Positions 1 to 11,490 are shown, counted from the stretch's first letter. The stretch is DNA of 64,000 bases from Adiantum capillus-veneris (GCA_014529385.2 CM043968.1:125633518-125697517), one strand, 5' to 3'. Made by a program: numbers and translations. Notes: generated from the letters alone by a model not told the origin.

Positions 1-2613
1 TTTGCTCCTTTGCTCGGGTTCTTAGGGCAATCAAGAATCAAATGAGTAACTCCACACTCGGTGCAATATGCGTTGACTCTAATAATTTCATCATGACGAC
101 AGTCTCTTAGCCAATAGTCTCCACCACACTTGTAGCAGGGTCCTTTAGGCTGTTGAGGTGCTCCTTGAGCTCCTCTTTGTTGGTATGCATGTCTCTGTCT
201 GCCCATGCCTCCGTTGGCTATGAACAACAATGTTCGTTCATCTAAGCTATATCTTCCTTCTCCTGCTGCCTGCACAACTGTTGGTGGTCCTGCACCTCCT
301 ATCATGCTCCATGGTTCTGGTGTTGAGGGTTCTTCCGGTGAATAATAGGCAGGATTTGCCGCATATCCACTTGGATCTTCATAATATGCATGCATAGGCA
401 CCAAAGTCTTCTCTTCTGATTCGATTACTGTTGGTGTGTATCATATGCCGATTGGTCGTAATCCTGGTAGGGGTGGTTGTTGCCCCAACACTGGTTGTGG
501 TCTTTCTACACCTACAGGTCCTGGTAGGTTGCTTGCTTGATACCTAGGCATCGATGGAACTTGAGGAGATGCTACCTGAGCTTGGGGAGCATAAGGTCTC
601 TCTCTCACATATTCCTTGTTACAATAACATTCCTCCGTCCCATGGTTTGTCCATTTTTGTTCAATAGCACACCACTTGTGCTGTTTAGCCTAGGGTTTGG
701 CGTACAAGTTAATCTTTTTTAGCACTTCCTCTACAAGCTGCTCCTGGCTTACAACTACTTCTCCTTTCGGTGCTGTTTTAGAAGACTTGCTTCCACTTTG
801 TTGTGAAGATGAATCGTCGTCAAGATCCTTGAACTCACCCTCTTTGTTGACCGCCACAATTGTCCACAAGGTAAAGAGCCTCCTTGGTTAACTCATTCAA
901 CGTCGTGCTCCTCTTCATATGTAAGTCCTTATAGAGATCTGCATTCCTTAATCCTTGGATAAATATAAGCATAAGTTTGGACTGAGTTGGCAGTTCTTCC
1001 ACAGGGTAGAACTTAACATATCTTTTTAGTCGTAGGTCTACCTTTCTGTTTGAATTTATGGATTTGTGAGACGATATTATGAGCTATTCTCCTTTGTGAG
1101 AATTCCTTGATAAACTCGTCAAAGACCTCCTCCATAGACTCAAAGTCTCTACACTCCACAGAGTCAAACCAAGTAGCAGTGTCATCCTCTAGGGTTAGTC
1201 CAAACCCTGCAAATTGGGCAGGGAAGTCTAACACCTCTTCCGCACTAATTACACGCACAAAGGATGCTACATGATCTCTTGGATCTTTGTTTCCCGTGTA
1301 TTTCTTGTTTACCCATTTTTGCACTTGAGAAGGTCTAATTCTACGATGGTCTACAAATCTCATCATTGGATCTCCTCGTCCCAATCTATATACCTCCTCA
1401 GGTCTTCTGTAGTAGGCTGGTTCCTCTCCCAGTGGTGCTCCTAAGCCATAATTTCTAATAGTTCCTGCAAGAGATGGTTCATCTCTTTGAACTCGTTCTA
1501 TGGGTGGTCTTTCAGGCTCTGTTGACCCTTGAGTCTTTGGCTTACTCTCCCCTTGATACCTTGAATAGAGTGGTGGTTCTTGCAAATCCCTTAGCCCTCG
1601 TGCGGCTTGATAATCATCTCGATTTCGGTCTTGTTCTAATGTCGCACTCTGTCGAAGCCATGCCTGCAATGATGGTTGAGTTGCACGTTGGTTTTGGTTG
1701 TTGAATGTCTGCGGTCTGGTAGAAGGTGAGGTCGCATCATACTCCTCTGAAAATGGATTTGTCGACTTGCTAGGGGTGTAGGTGGCTCTTGACACTTCAT
1801 CGGGGGCATATGTTGATGCTCCTAGAACTGTTGCCTTTTCTACCTCCTCTGGGAGAATACATTGGTATTCTCTCTCATACCTATCAACAAAAACGATATC
1901 CTTCCCTATTGAAATTTCATAAGAGAATAAGTAAAGAACCTTGTCTTTGCTTAACTCGTTTGGATAAGGTTCTTTGTAGCGAAAGTAAGAGACTATTCCC
2001 TCACTCTCATGCTTGTAAATTCCCACATTCTCATTATAAGTTGAAACCTTGGTTTTTTTCTTATCATACATAAAAATTGATCGAGGTCGATGAATGTTTG
2101 GAGGCGGTTCTTGAGTTTTTGAAACCATTTTCCCCTTCGCCACGTTATCTCTATATCTGTTGTAATCTTCAGGGTTACTAACTATCAGATAGTGGTTCCC
2201 CTTTTTGTCTCGGAATTTATCTCCATCATCATAGACTCGGATTATCTCCAGTCTCTAAGACGGCCTTTCTTCAATACAAATACACTTGCGTCCTCGATAG
2301 TCAGAATAAACTAGGGCTCCCCTCAAGTTTGTTCCTTCTAAGAAGATCACAGTGAACTTGGAATCATTCAAAGGATTTAGGGAGGTGCTTCCTCTTGGCA
2401 TTGGTCCGTGATAGGTGAATCCTCTTGGCTGTTGACTACCCATCATGAAGAAGGATTTTTCTGATGAAGTGTCATTATCACTACCCTCCTCAATAATCGG
2501 TGCTAATGGATCTAGCCTTGCCCGAGTTACACTCTCCTCGGTGGATACTAAGCTACCTTGGTCACTGCCACCTTTTGGTCTCTAAAAATGTATCTTCCTG
2601 ATCTTAAATTCAT
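1..2613 (-). pseudogene. Element A gag polyprotein, decayed and cut by the window edge
   Basis: This is the capsid/nucleocapsid precursor of element A. The start is placed at 2613 because the protein opens with MNLRSGR, as in element C at 59765. A frameshift near 2555 and a TAG at 2255-2257 follow; the frame is then open from 2254 to 1013, with another stop at 1013. The capsid core (retrotransposon gag domain) lies at about 1370-900, with the conserved RPSQVxKW and GFGLTLE segments and a VDNC stretch near 870. Two zinc knuckles of the form CX2CX3HX4C lie near the left end (about 40-140); in the first, the histidine position is Tyr. Proline-rich sequence separates the capsid from the knuckles. 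Several breaks rule out a functional product. Confidence 0.85.
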
Positions 2614-3031
2614 CAAACTTAGCAATGCAACTTATTACAAATCCAACCACTCACTTGGCAAAGGATCAGTCTCCGCACAACTTCTTGCTTTACTGCTGAA
2701 TATACCTATACACAAGCGTTTAATTTCGGCTCGAATCAAAGCATCTAACTGCTAGAGGTGATTTTAGTAATGATTGGTATAACTGGAGAGTTAACCTCAA
2801 CCACTATTGTATTTTATACATTGCTGATGTTTTGGATTAGGTCTGCTAATCTGGAACTATACTTCCCTCGGATGTTGGTCAATTTACGTGAAAAGTCTGC
2901 ATTCAGTCTTTGCTCCGTCAAATGGTCAAACAAGGTCCAAATTCACTTCTGAAAGAAGTTCTGGAACCCTTAAGCCAAATGCAACCTCTCTGTAGAAGCT
3001 CAGTCAAATTTTCTCTTCAGTAGGCCCCAGT

Positions 3032-3895
3032 AGATATCCTACACGTAGGATGTCTCTTGCTCTGTTTTGCCTGGATTCTTGCACTATGAATTCCCCTTCA
3101 TGTGCTGAGTCCACAACTGTTTTTACTTTTTGATTTGGACACCTATAAGCTGGTCAATGGATGAGAAATCTGTTCCGACAGCCTGATGTTAGTCTTGATC
3201 AGTCTAATCAACTCCAATTTGGACCAAAATTGACTAGGAGGCTTGCCTCAGGCTATACAACACCTTGCTAGGCCTATAGTCAGTATTTGGCTTCAATTTG
3301 TAGACATCTTACGTGTAGGATGTCTTTTTGCTCTGAATGGCCTCAATTGCAAAGCACAGACTCCTCTTGAGGTGCTGATCACTTTGGTATGCTCAAAATT
3401 AAGTTTGGAGTGCAAAATCACACAGATGACATCCTACGCGTAGGATGTCTTTTTGGCCTGTTTGACCCCAGACTTGACCCACAGCTTCCCCTTGATGTCA
3501 GCAACCCAGTGGTATGCTTAGATTTTGGTTTGGATTTCAAAAGTCCCCAATTTTAGCTGTTCTAGCCTTTTCCAGTCAAAAGTGCTAAAGTCTGCTTAGA
3601 ACCCAATTTTTCTCACCCAAATGAGATGAAACCTCTCTCAGTCCACTGAATATATCATAAAGATCATGTTCATGCAGCCATCCTAAGGTTTTGGTCTTTA
3701 AATAATGCCTTGGCACAATTTGGGTAGGATGTCTGGCAATTTCAGTCTATCTGGCCTTATCCTGTCAAGATATGGTTAAATTTCCACTTTTCAGGTGAAA
3801 ATAGGGTAAAACCTACCTTTTGAATACACTGGTCAACTCAAAATTCCAAAATTCCCAACAGATTAGCCTATAGACATCCTACGCGTAGGATGTCT
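3032..3895. repeat. Element A leader: four copies of a 20-24 bp palindrome with CGCG centre
   Basis: The core ACATCCTACGCGTAGGATGT is perfect and extends to 22 bp at 3428-3449 and 24 bp at 3872-3895. Two decayed copies lie at 3032-3055 and 3302-3325, differing by transitions. Half-sites (GTAGGATGTCTG) occur at about 3724 and, inside the LTR, at about 4789. All full copies lie between the PBS and gag, in DNA with no long reading frame. The rest of the leader (2614-4418) shows no other structure that I can identify. Confidence 0.9.
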
Positions 3896-4418
3896 CCTGG
3901 CTTAAAATTAAATTTTTTCTTGACAAAAATGCTCTTGGTGCTCTGCAGCTCTATCAGAAACACTCACAGTAACTTTTGGACTTCACGTCAGCTTTCAAAC
4001 ACACCTTTGCGTCTTTTACAACCTTGTGATGAATCTAACAAGCAAATATACATGCATGAAGTGCTCTAGATCCTGAATCATGATGTCCTACTTACTCTAC
4101 TCCTACTCATCCTGTGAAATGGTGATAATGGTGTTTTGGTTGCTTCCTGGACTCTCCGGACTCTCAAGCTCTCCTCTCACCGCTTCTACCACTCAAACTC
4201 CTAGTCTTTACAACACAAATCAACTAAAAACTACCTAAGTCTACCTAAAACTACCTAAGTCGAAGGATCTAGGCCGGACACATGCTCCCTAGACTACCTC
4301 TAAGACCTAAAGAGTCCTCCACCCTCTGATCCTATCTAAATATAAAACGAGAATCTTGGCAAGCCAAAGAATACCTATCCTCAAGGACTAGTCTCGGTCA
4401 CCTACCTACGGTTTTCCT

Positions 4419-4435
4419 CCCCGGCAGCGGCGCCA
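4419..4435 (-). other. Primer binding site of element A (tRNA-Asp type)
   Basis: On the minus strand this reads TGGCGCCGCTGCCGGGG, one base away from the complement of the 3' end of plant tRNA-Asp (TGGCGCCGTTGCCGGGG). It lies one base inside the LTR end. Confidence 0.88.
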
Positions 4436-4436
4436 A

Positions 4437-5377
4437 TGTTTGACGGATACACAGCGACGGACGTCAGCACAACGAGAACTCACCTAACAAGATTTGTCAT
4501 CTAAGGACGAAGCTCGACCCGCAGGTGCGTGGAAGCAAGCATAGGGTGTCAACCTACACTCGACCGACTCCTAACTAATTCTTACAGAGGTCTCTACCCA
4601 ATGTCTAAGTCACAGCCTTCAAGAGTGCATAAGAGAAAACTTCCTACAACGTTTTCTAGAGCCGAACACCCATCAAACAATCTCGAAACACCATAGAACT
4701 TGAAGGAGACCCTACTAACACCAATAGGTCGCTCTCCCTAAGGACTATGAACCAAAACCCCAACCCAAAACACCTGGTGCAGAATCACGTAGGATGTCTG
4801 GCTGAATTTTGCAGGTCTTCGTTTCCAAAATCTAAAGTGCCTAATGTGTAGCTCTACTCAATGTGAACGCGTGGATATGCTGTAATGCAAAATCGCACAA
4901 CGTATGCTCACCGAATCACCAGATGAAGCTTGTAGATGGAGCTCGCAAAACCGGACCGTACGCGTGCAATGTAGGTATCGGCGCGTAGCTCTCGTCGGGG
5001 GCAACACGCTGCACTTCTCTGCACTCGATTCCGACCACCGCTACGCGCGTAGCATCAAGATGAAGCTCTGACTCTCTCTCGTACACAGTACACTCACTCA
5101 CAGACTTCAAAAACTTTTTAAAGTGACAAAAGCTTTTTCATTAAGGTCAAAAAGTGGTATAAATACCTTACAATTATCAAACCCTAAAGTTCCAAATTAA
5201 CCATCTACTCAATCTAAATGTCAAAACTGGGATACAATCTGGAAACTTCTGTAAGCCCGAATATTTACAAGGTGAAATGTCGGGTTTTCTCAATAAATGA
5301 ATAATTACAAAAAATAATAATCTTGTCGAGCAGTCATTTCCCGTAGGGTGTATCCATCTTCTAACAACCCGCTAACA
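4437..5377 (-). repeat. 5' LTR of element A
   Basis: 941 bp, bounded by TG at 4437 and CA at 5377 (TG/CA in either orientation). The inner end abuts the PBS. The outer end is fixed by the start of homology with the duplicated host segment. It contains a palindromic half-site at about 4789 and a perfect 14 bp palindrome GCTACGCGCGTAGC at 5040-5053. No gene is seen in it. Confidence 0.83.
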
Positions 5378-5483
5378 CTCTCTCGGTCCCTTTTATAAAG
5401 AGATGGTCTCTTGAACTTTACCAACATGAAAACACTACTACATGTGTCTTGTATGCTCGCTAAAAATCGGCACTCTGATATCA

Positions 5484-5659
5484 TGTGAGAAGTGGCAGTG
5501 GGAGAGAGAGAAACACACCACACATGGACTAAAGAAAGAGAAAAGAGAATCATGAAGCTACATTTGTGATTAGGTGTTTTGGGAGGACTCAAGTACAACA
5601 AACAATAATTGCAGCAAAACAACTGTTTATTAGGCTCAAAGATACAAAGATCTACAACA
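5484..5659 (-). repeat. Candidate short copia-type LTR relic with PBS (copy 1)
   Basis: On the minus strand a 176 bp stretch starts TGTTGTAGATC, carries AATAAA, and ends TTCTCACA. It is followed at once by TGATATCAGAG (5473-5483), one mismatch from the tRNA-iMet primer binding site. Nothing recognisable as gag follows, so this would be a truncated remnant. No target duplication can be tested. It could also be coincidence at the 3' end of the neighbouring gene. Confidence 0.35.
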
Positions 5660-6038
5660 CCGTTGGCATGTTGTTGTACAAATTTTCGTAAACCTCTCGA
5701 GATAATCTAAACTTATGTGGCTCTACATGCAAGGGTTCCAAAGGTATCTTGATGGATCAAACCAAGTGCCATGCCAACAACACTTTTGGCTAGTCAAGAG
5801 GTATGTAATACACATCCTCGGTACCATCAACTAGCTCATAGTAGTAGCCCTCAACCAAATAGGAATTTGGAAAAATGATGTTTTCCCAAGAATCTCGTAG
5901 AGCTCATGTTGTTTTGTATTTCTCCTTAGAGCACCTCAAGAGGTAGAAGTCTGCTTTGTCTTCGTTCGTACTGAAAATTGTCACCTACATGCAAAGCATC
6001 ACTAATGGCATCATGATGTCCACCATACATAGGCAAAT
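5660..6038 (-). pseudogene. Uncharacterised GHGKGE-motif gene, C-terminal part (copy 1, truncated)
   Basis: This corresponds to 30100-30483 of copy 2. It encodes the tail of the family with the VGDNFHT, DFYLLRCSKEK and ELVDGTEDVYYIPLD stretches. The upstream part, including the GHGKGEHDGAD motif, is lost here in a 1146 bp deletion that joins the gene straight to the gag of element E1 at 6038/6039. Function unknown; see the copy 2 entries. Confidence 0.6.
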
Positions 6039-6840
6039 GCATTGATTGTGTTGTTTGTGAAGTGCACTATCACTCCTCACATTCGTTCAACAAAATTATC
6101 AAAATTGGCTTAGGATATTCTGGCTGGTCTTTATGCAAGTCGCAACGAGGCAAAAATTGTATTGCTGTGTAAAGATCTGGAGTCGAAGATTATGCATGAG
6201 AAAGATGATATGGACACTTTACTTGCTGGTGTCAAGGATATCAATAAGCAACTTATTTTTTCAGGTGAATTCATTTCAGACAGTTCACTTGTGCAGACTG
6301 TCCTTGATGCCTTGCCAGACTCTTACCAGACTTTTGCTAGTACTTGAAGACTTGTGACCCAAGGAAATCCTGAAGTTGTCAAGTTTGATGCATTGTGCAC
6401 ATTGCTATTGCAAGAGTCACTTTCCAAGAAAACAGGATTGGACAGTGTGCAATTGAATAGGCTTCTATTGCTGCTCAAAGAAAGGGTGGTAACAATAGTG
6501 CAACCACTTCTTATGGTTCTTCTGCGAGTGAAAAATCACTTGTTCCTAATGCTTCTGCTGGCAGCAATTTGTCTGGAAATTTTGGTGATAAGGGCAAAAA
6601 GAAGATGTGTTTCCATTATTGTGAAACTAATGATCACTTGATCAAGCAGTGTCCTAAGTTGAAGGCCAAAGAGGCTAAGAAGAAAGAGGGTGGTTCCACT
6701 ACAAATGTTGGTTCCACCACAAATGCAGCTATTGTTGATTCTTCTATGAAAGGAGATTGTGATGCTAATGTTGATTCAAAATGGGCTTTTAATGCAGAGT
6801 GTACCTATAATCCTACTGTCCATGATGCATGCATGTCAGT
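6039..6840 (+). pseudogene. E1 gag (copia), N-terminally truncated
   Basis: Codes for a copia gag of the UBN2 type. The conserved stretch AKIVLLCKDLESKIMHEKDD is followed by DALPDSYQTFAS. A zinc knuckle CX2CX4HX4C with sequence CFHYCETNDHLIKQC lies near 6606-6650. There are stops at about 6113 (TAG for a Gln codon) and 6346, and frameshifts near 6430-6560. A Lys/Asn/Thr-rich linker follows toward the protease. The product would be truncated and non-functional. Confidence 0.82.
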
Positions 6841-9800
6841 TTTGCTACAGATTCACATGTGTGGTATTTTGACAGTGGTGCTACAAAGCACATTACCTCG
6901 CATCGTGATTTGTTCACCTCACTTGAGTCTGTCCCTCAGACAATGCCTCTTATCCGGTTCAGGGAGTTGGAAAGATTGTGTTTACTGCTGTAAATTGCAG
7001 TTCTTTCACACTTTTTAATGCATGGGATCAAGAAGAATCTTTTGTCTGTATTTGCACTTACTAGACTTGGTATTGTAGTCAGATTTGTGGATGACAGACG
7101 TACAATACATGATCTCAGTTTTGGGATGAAATTGTTGCATCTGTATTTTATGCCGTGGGTTGTATAAGTTCACTTTGTATGACAAGTATGGGTAGAATTT
7201 TGCAAATGCAGTTGTGGATTCAAAGGCTATTTCAAACGCAAAACTTTGGCATGCACATTTTGGTCATCTGAATTTTGCCAGTTTGTTGCATTTGCAGAAA
7301 TCTGATATGGTTGCTTCTTTGCCACCTCTTGAAGCACCTGTCAAACATGTTTGTCAAGGCTGTATTTTGGGTAAGCTGCAACATTCTATGTTTCCAAAAG
7401 GTTGGTTCAGTTAGGACCACATGTAGGTTGCAGCTTGTGCATAGTGATGTTTATGGGCCCATGCAAACTCCGTCCTTGGGCAATTACCTTTACTTTGTGA
7501 CTTCTATTGATGATTACTCCATGCATGCATAGGTATATCCCCTTAAAGCAAAGTCCGAAGTGCTTATGTGATTCAAACAATTTTGGCTATGGCTGAAAAT
7601 GTCTCAAAATGTACTATGGGCACCCTCAGTTTCGATTGAGGGGGGGGGGGGGGGGGGGGGGTATACATCTCATGAATTTAATGCATTTCTGGCTAGTCGT
7701 GGGATAAAACACCAATGTATAGTGCCTTACACACCTCAGCAAAATGCTGTTGCTGAGAGAAAAAACAAGTCAATTACAAAAATGGCATGATGTATGGTCA
7801 AAAGTCAAGCTTTGCCGCATTCGTTTTGACTTTAGGCCATCATGTGTGCCACTTATGTATTAAACAGGTTTCCTACAAAAGCTTTGCAGTCTATTACTCC
7901 ATATGAAGCATGGAATGATAGAAAGCCTTCTATTGAGCACATGCGTGTTTTTGGCTATTTGGCATATGGTTTTGTGCCAAAAACACATTGCGAAAAATTG
8001 GATGATAAGGCTGTCAAATGTATTTCTGTTGGTTATAGTGCTGAAAGCAAAGGTTACAGGTTCTATAATCCACAAACAAAGTGTATTCTGGTTTCACGAG
8101 ATGTTGTGTTTGTGGAAGATTTTGTTCAGCCGTTGTTGTCATGTACTAGAGACAATAATGTAAGCTCATAGGACATTTATGACACTTTGTTGCCTCTTTT
8201 TAGTGGTGGAAGTTCGAATGTAAATTCCAATGAGGCAAACGTACAGCCTATGGGGGTTTCTGAAAATACTACAGATCAGCCTATTACTGATGCAGATGTA
8301 TATGATGTACTTGATGAGGAAACAACTGAAAATAAACAGGCTAGAGGTATGCCAAAATTGCTGGTGCATACATTGCTGACAGTAAATTGGATGCACCTTT
8401 GTCTAGTCGCACTCGTTCAGGCTCTGACCATGCATCTTATGCATTAGATTGTTATACTTTGGCTATGTCTAGCTTACATGATGTTGATGAACCTCTATCT
8501 TTTGATGAAGCACACAATTCAAAAAATTGGATTGCTTCCATGCAATCAAACTATGATGCACTTGTAAAAAATGACAAATGAACTTTATGTGATTTGCCTC
8601 CTAGCAAAAAGGCCATTGGTACAAAGTGGGTGAAACGCAAGCCAGATGGTGAGATTGATTGCTATAAGGCTCGACTTGTTGCAAAGGGTTATGCACAACA
8701 AAAAGTCATAGATTATGAAGATACTTTTGCTCCCACTTATCGTATGACTACTGTGCCTTTTTTATGTGCATTGACAACTCATATTGGTTGGGAGTTACAT
8801 CAATCAGACATTGTTATTGCTTTCTTGAATGGTGATATATTTGAGGATACTTATGTAACGCAGCCTCACAATTTTTTCAAGAAAGGACAATAGGATAAGT
8901 TGTGCAAATGTAACAAAGCTTTGTATGGGTTGAAGCCATCTCATCGTGATTGGTATGAGAAGGATGATACTCATTGGTTAAATGAGGCTTTCGTAACAGT
9001 CCACAATAAAAAGCAAATTGTATGTAAAGTGTGAGGGTGATGTACTTCTCATTGTGGTTCTTTATGTAGAGGATTTGTTGATCACTGGTGGACCAAATGA
9101 GAGACATATTGCTGAATTTAAGGCTGATTTGAATGCTACTTTCAAGATGAAAGATTTTGGGATGTTGCATCATTACTTGGGTATAGAATTTAAGCAGTGT
9201 GATGGTGGTATTGCCTTGTGTTAGAAAAGTTACATAGAGACATTGCTATGTAAGTTTGGACTTGAGGATTGCAAACCTATTTCCACTCCCATGGAAATAG
9301 GTTTGGAATTGCGTCTTCATGATGCTAGTGATCCTGCAGATGTCACTCTTTACCAAAGTGTTGCTGGATGCCTTATTTATATTGGCAACACAAGACCAGA
9401 TATTCAGTTTGCAGTCTCACAGGTCAGCAAATTTGTGCATCGCCCAGGGTCTAAGCATTGGAAGCCTGTCAAGAGTTTTCCCTACTTGAGTGGCACTTTA
9501 CATCTTGGCTTGTTTTATCCCAAGGGGAGATCATTGCTGTCATACTTAAATGCTTTTTCGGACACAGATTAGGCTTGTTGTTTTGACACATGAGTGTCCA
9601 CAAGTGATTTTTGTTTCATGCTCGGCAGCTCATGCATATAATCATTGAGCAAGATGCAACCTACTGTGGATACTTCTGGTTGTGAGGTTGAGTATAGGGC
9701 AATCTCCATAGCTGCGGTTGAGTGTGTATGGCTCAGACGCCTTATGGCTGATTTCAGTGTTGGATAGGACACTGCCAACATTATCTACACTGATAGTCAA

Positions 9801-10120
9801 AGTGCATTGGAAATTACAAGGAACTCAATTTTTCATGCTCGCACAAAGCACATTGAGGTGCATTACCACTATGTCAGGGGGAGGCTCTCAGTAGAAGAGA
9901 TCAACTTGGCTTATGTGCCAACACACGACAACCTTGCACAAAGCACATTGAGGTGCATTACCACTATGTCCGGGAGAGGCTCTCAACAGAAGAGATCAGC
10001 TTGGCTTATGTGCCAACACAGGACGACCTTGCAGATCTTTTCATAAAGGCATTGTATGGTGAGAAGTTTGGATCGTTTTGCAAAGCTTTGGGCTTACTCT
10101 CCTTTGTGGACTGATCATGT
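6841..10120 (+). pseudogene. E1 pol (copia protease-integrase-RT-RNase H), decayed
   Basis: Protease is marked by FDSGATKHI near 6867-6893. The integrase zinc-binding part (H, GHLNF, then CQGC) lies at 7250-7370, and the core at 7430-7800 has the first Asp in HSDVYGPM and the Glu in AVAERKN. The integrase C-terminal region ends at 8171. RT lies at 8594-9224 (KAIGTKWV, ARLVAKGY) and continues to 9572. RNase H is at 9660-10040 with the ADLF tail. The RT active site reads YVED instead of YVDD. A run of 22 G at 7640-7661 replaces the DRGGEY integrase segment. Many stops and frameshifts are present. Confidence 0.85.
9841..10030 (+). repeat. 95 bp tandem duplication in E1 RNase H
   Basis: The stretch starting GCACAAAGCACATTGAGG at 9841 repeats at 9936, a 95 bp period that shifts the frame. 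The same duplication with the same period lies in E2 (35053 and 35148) but not in F1, so it arose in the E copy before the segment was duplicated. Confidence 0.88.
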
Positions 10121-10190
10121 CCTCAGGGCATGGCACTTCTCTTTACTCTATGTGCCAGCTCTTGTTCACCGCATCACTCAAGGGGGGATT

Positions 10191-10416
10191 TGTTACCATA
10201 TACATGTGGTAGTGATGTGTGTGAACACACTTAGGACCGTCGGAGAATTTTTTCCCTCTTTAGGAGGTTTCCCCCGTCGTGCATCGTATATATGCCCATC
10301 ATTCTAGGGCATGTATCTTTCCATTGCACACTAAGTAAAACAGTCTCCGTTGTGTGCCTTGAGCTTCCTTTGTCTTCTCCAAGCTCTGTGTGTTTCTTGC
10401 AACCCTAATTCCAACA
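10191..10416 (+). repeat. 3' LTR of E1
   Basis: 226 bp, TGTTACCATATAC to TTCCAACA. It is preceded by the polypurine tract AAGGGGGGATT (10180-10190) and followed by ATAGC, the target duplication also flanking E2. It is close to the LTRs of E2, F1 and F2, so all four are one copia family. Confidence 0.9.
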
Positions 10417-10421
10417 ATAGC

Positions 10422-11490
10422 ATCTCAATGTCAATCAAAGAGTAGTACCTAGATCAATGACACATCTCAAAGGCTAAGAAAAAACAAGAAACTTGAAATC
10501 CTGTTCAAGAGATCAGAGAAGCTAGAATACAAAAAAAAAAAGGCATGGATGCCTCGAATTGAGCAGCACATCCGTCTGACTAGACCTAGTGCCGCTTCAA
10601 CTTGCTCTTCTAGCCACACGCTATGCAATTGCATGCAATGCTCCATAAACAATGTGTCATTCTCTCTGTCATCAAAGATTTAAAAATGTATATAATTTAA
10701 CAACATGTTAGCCATGTCTCAAACATAGGTGATGTGCACCAAGATTATGACTTGTGAAGAGTACCAATGCATTGATTGGATTTCATTTTGCTCCTTGAAA
10801 GAGTAATTCATAGCAAAGTCTATAACAGAGACTACCACATCTCTAGGAAACCTTTGAATACAGTCTTTGAATTGCTGAGATTGCCACCTAGCAATAAAAT
10901 TGTGTCTGATGTAGGTGGTTAGATGATTTTTAAGGAAGAATGTAAAATTTGCACATCCCATTTCGTTGATTAGTAGATCCTTGCTTTTCTTGCCCTCTTG
11001 ATATGGCTAATGCAACGTCTTCAAACACCTATACTGAAATCTAGAATGCATTTTTACATTCTTCTTTTGGAGAGAACTAACCATTGTGATCCACATTGAT
11101 CATATTCTCCCTTCAAGGAAAATAGCTTATGAAACATAGACTCATCTGGATTCACACATAATACCATCTCAGCCAATTTGTTGATGCTATTGTGTGTGTA
11201 CGTAGTAGCTCCACACTTTCCTAGATCCTCTTCTGTGAAGCATACTTGACACTTGCGGCCACATCCTTCACTGTGCACTCTTGTCTTGCTTTGTCTCATA
11301 TGGTTGAATGGATCCTTGAGGTTTATCATATGTATGTGAGTAATGCAACAGCAAGTGTACCTATTGTTCAACTTGTTGAGAAACCAAGGCTTCAATTCCT
11401 CAAAATATCTGAGAGAGATCTTGATGTGTCAATATTGCATTTGGAATCTCCTATAAAATTCCACCAGGCCACCAATGAAAAGAAAGTCTC
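10422..11490 (-). pseudogene. Uncharacterised GHGKGE-motif gene, N-terminal part (copy 1)
   Basis: Minus-strand coding sequence matching 35636-36700 of copy 2. Visible in order are a FEELKPWF-like start with Cys-rich CCCITHIHM, a segment with FTEEDLGKCGA, RWQSQQFKDC, and VVSVIDFAMNY followed by QSMHWYSSQVIILVH. In the known family members this leads to the GHGKGE segment, which here is cut off by the copia insertion and the deletion. Stops and frameshifts break it. No function is established; the layout of conserved Asp, Cys and His is compatible with a nuclease-like fold but I cannot prove it. Confidence 0.65.

Larger units (their letters stand above)
1..5377 (-). mobile_element. Element A: Ty3/gypsy LTR retrotransposon, 5' part only
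   Basis: Read on the minus strand, the order is 5' LTR, tRNA-Asp type primer binding site, a 1.8 kb untranslated leader with palindromes, then gag running out of the window at base 1. Protease, RT and integrase would lie to the left. The right border is firm for two reasons: the LTR ends in CA at 5377, and the match to the second copy of the host segment starts at the very next base (5378 aligns with 29818). The expected target duplication is CTCTC at 5378-5382, but the partner is outside the window. The gag is clearly related to that of element C, so the two are one lineage with different LTRs. Confidence 0.87.
6039..10416 (+). mobile_element. Element E1: Ty1/copia retrotransposon, 5' end deleted
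   Basis: The order is gag, protease, integrase, RT, RNase H and 3' LTR, which is copia order. The left LTR, PBS and gag start are missing because of the deletion joined at 6038/6039. The right LTR and its flank ATAGC (10417-10421) are the same as in E2, so E1 and E2 descend from one insertion that was later duplicated with its host segment. E1 keeps the protease to pre-integrase part that E2 has lost. Confidence 0.88.

Noticed and set aside
3032-3895. Palindromes of element A as a CRISPR-like array
   Set aside because: Spacing is irregular (about 270, 126 and 444 bp), the spacers are long, there is no cas gene, and the setting is a plant retroelement leader.
7232-7420. Minus-strand frames opposite copia pol (here and at 8166-8396, 33295-33525)
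   Set aside because: They are shadows of the real plus-strand polyprotein; the last two are identical only because the segment is duplicated.
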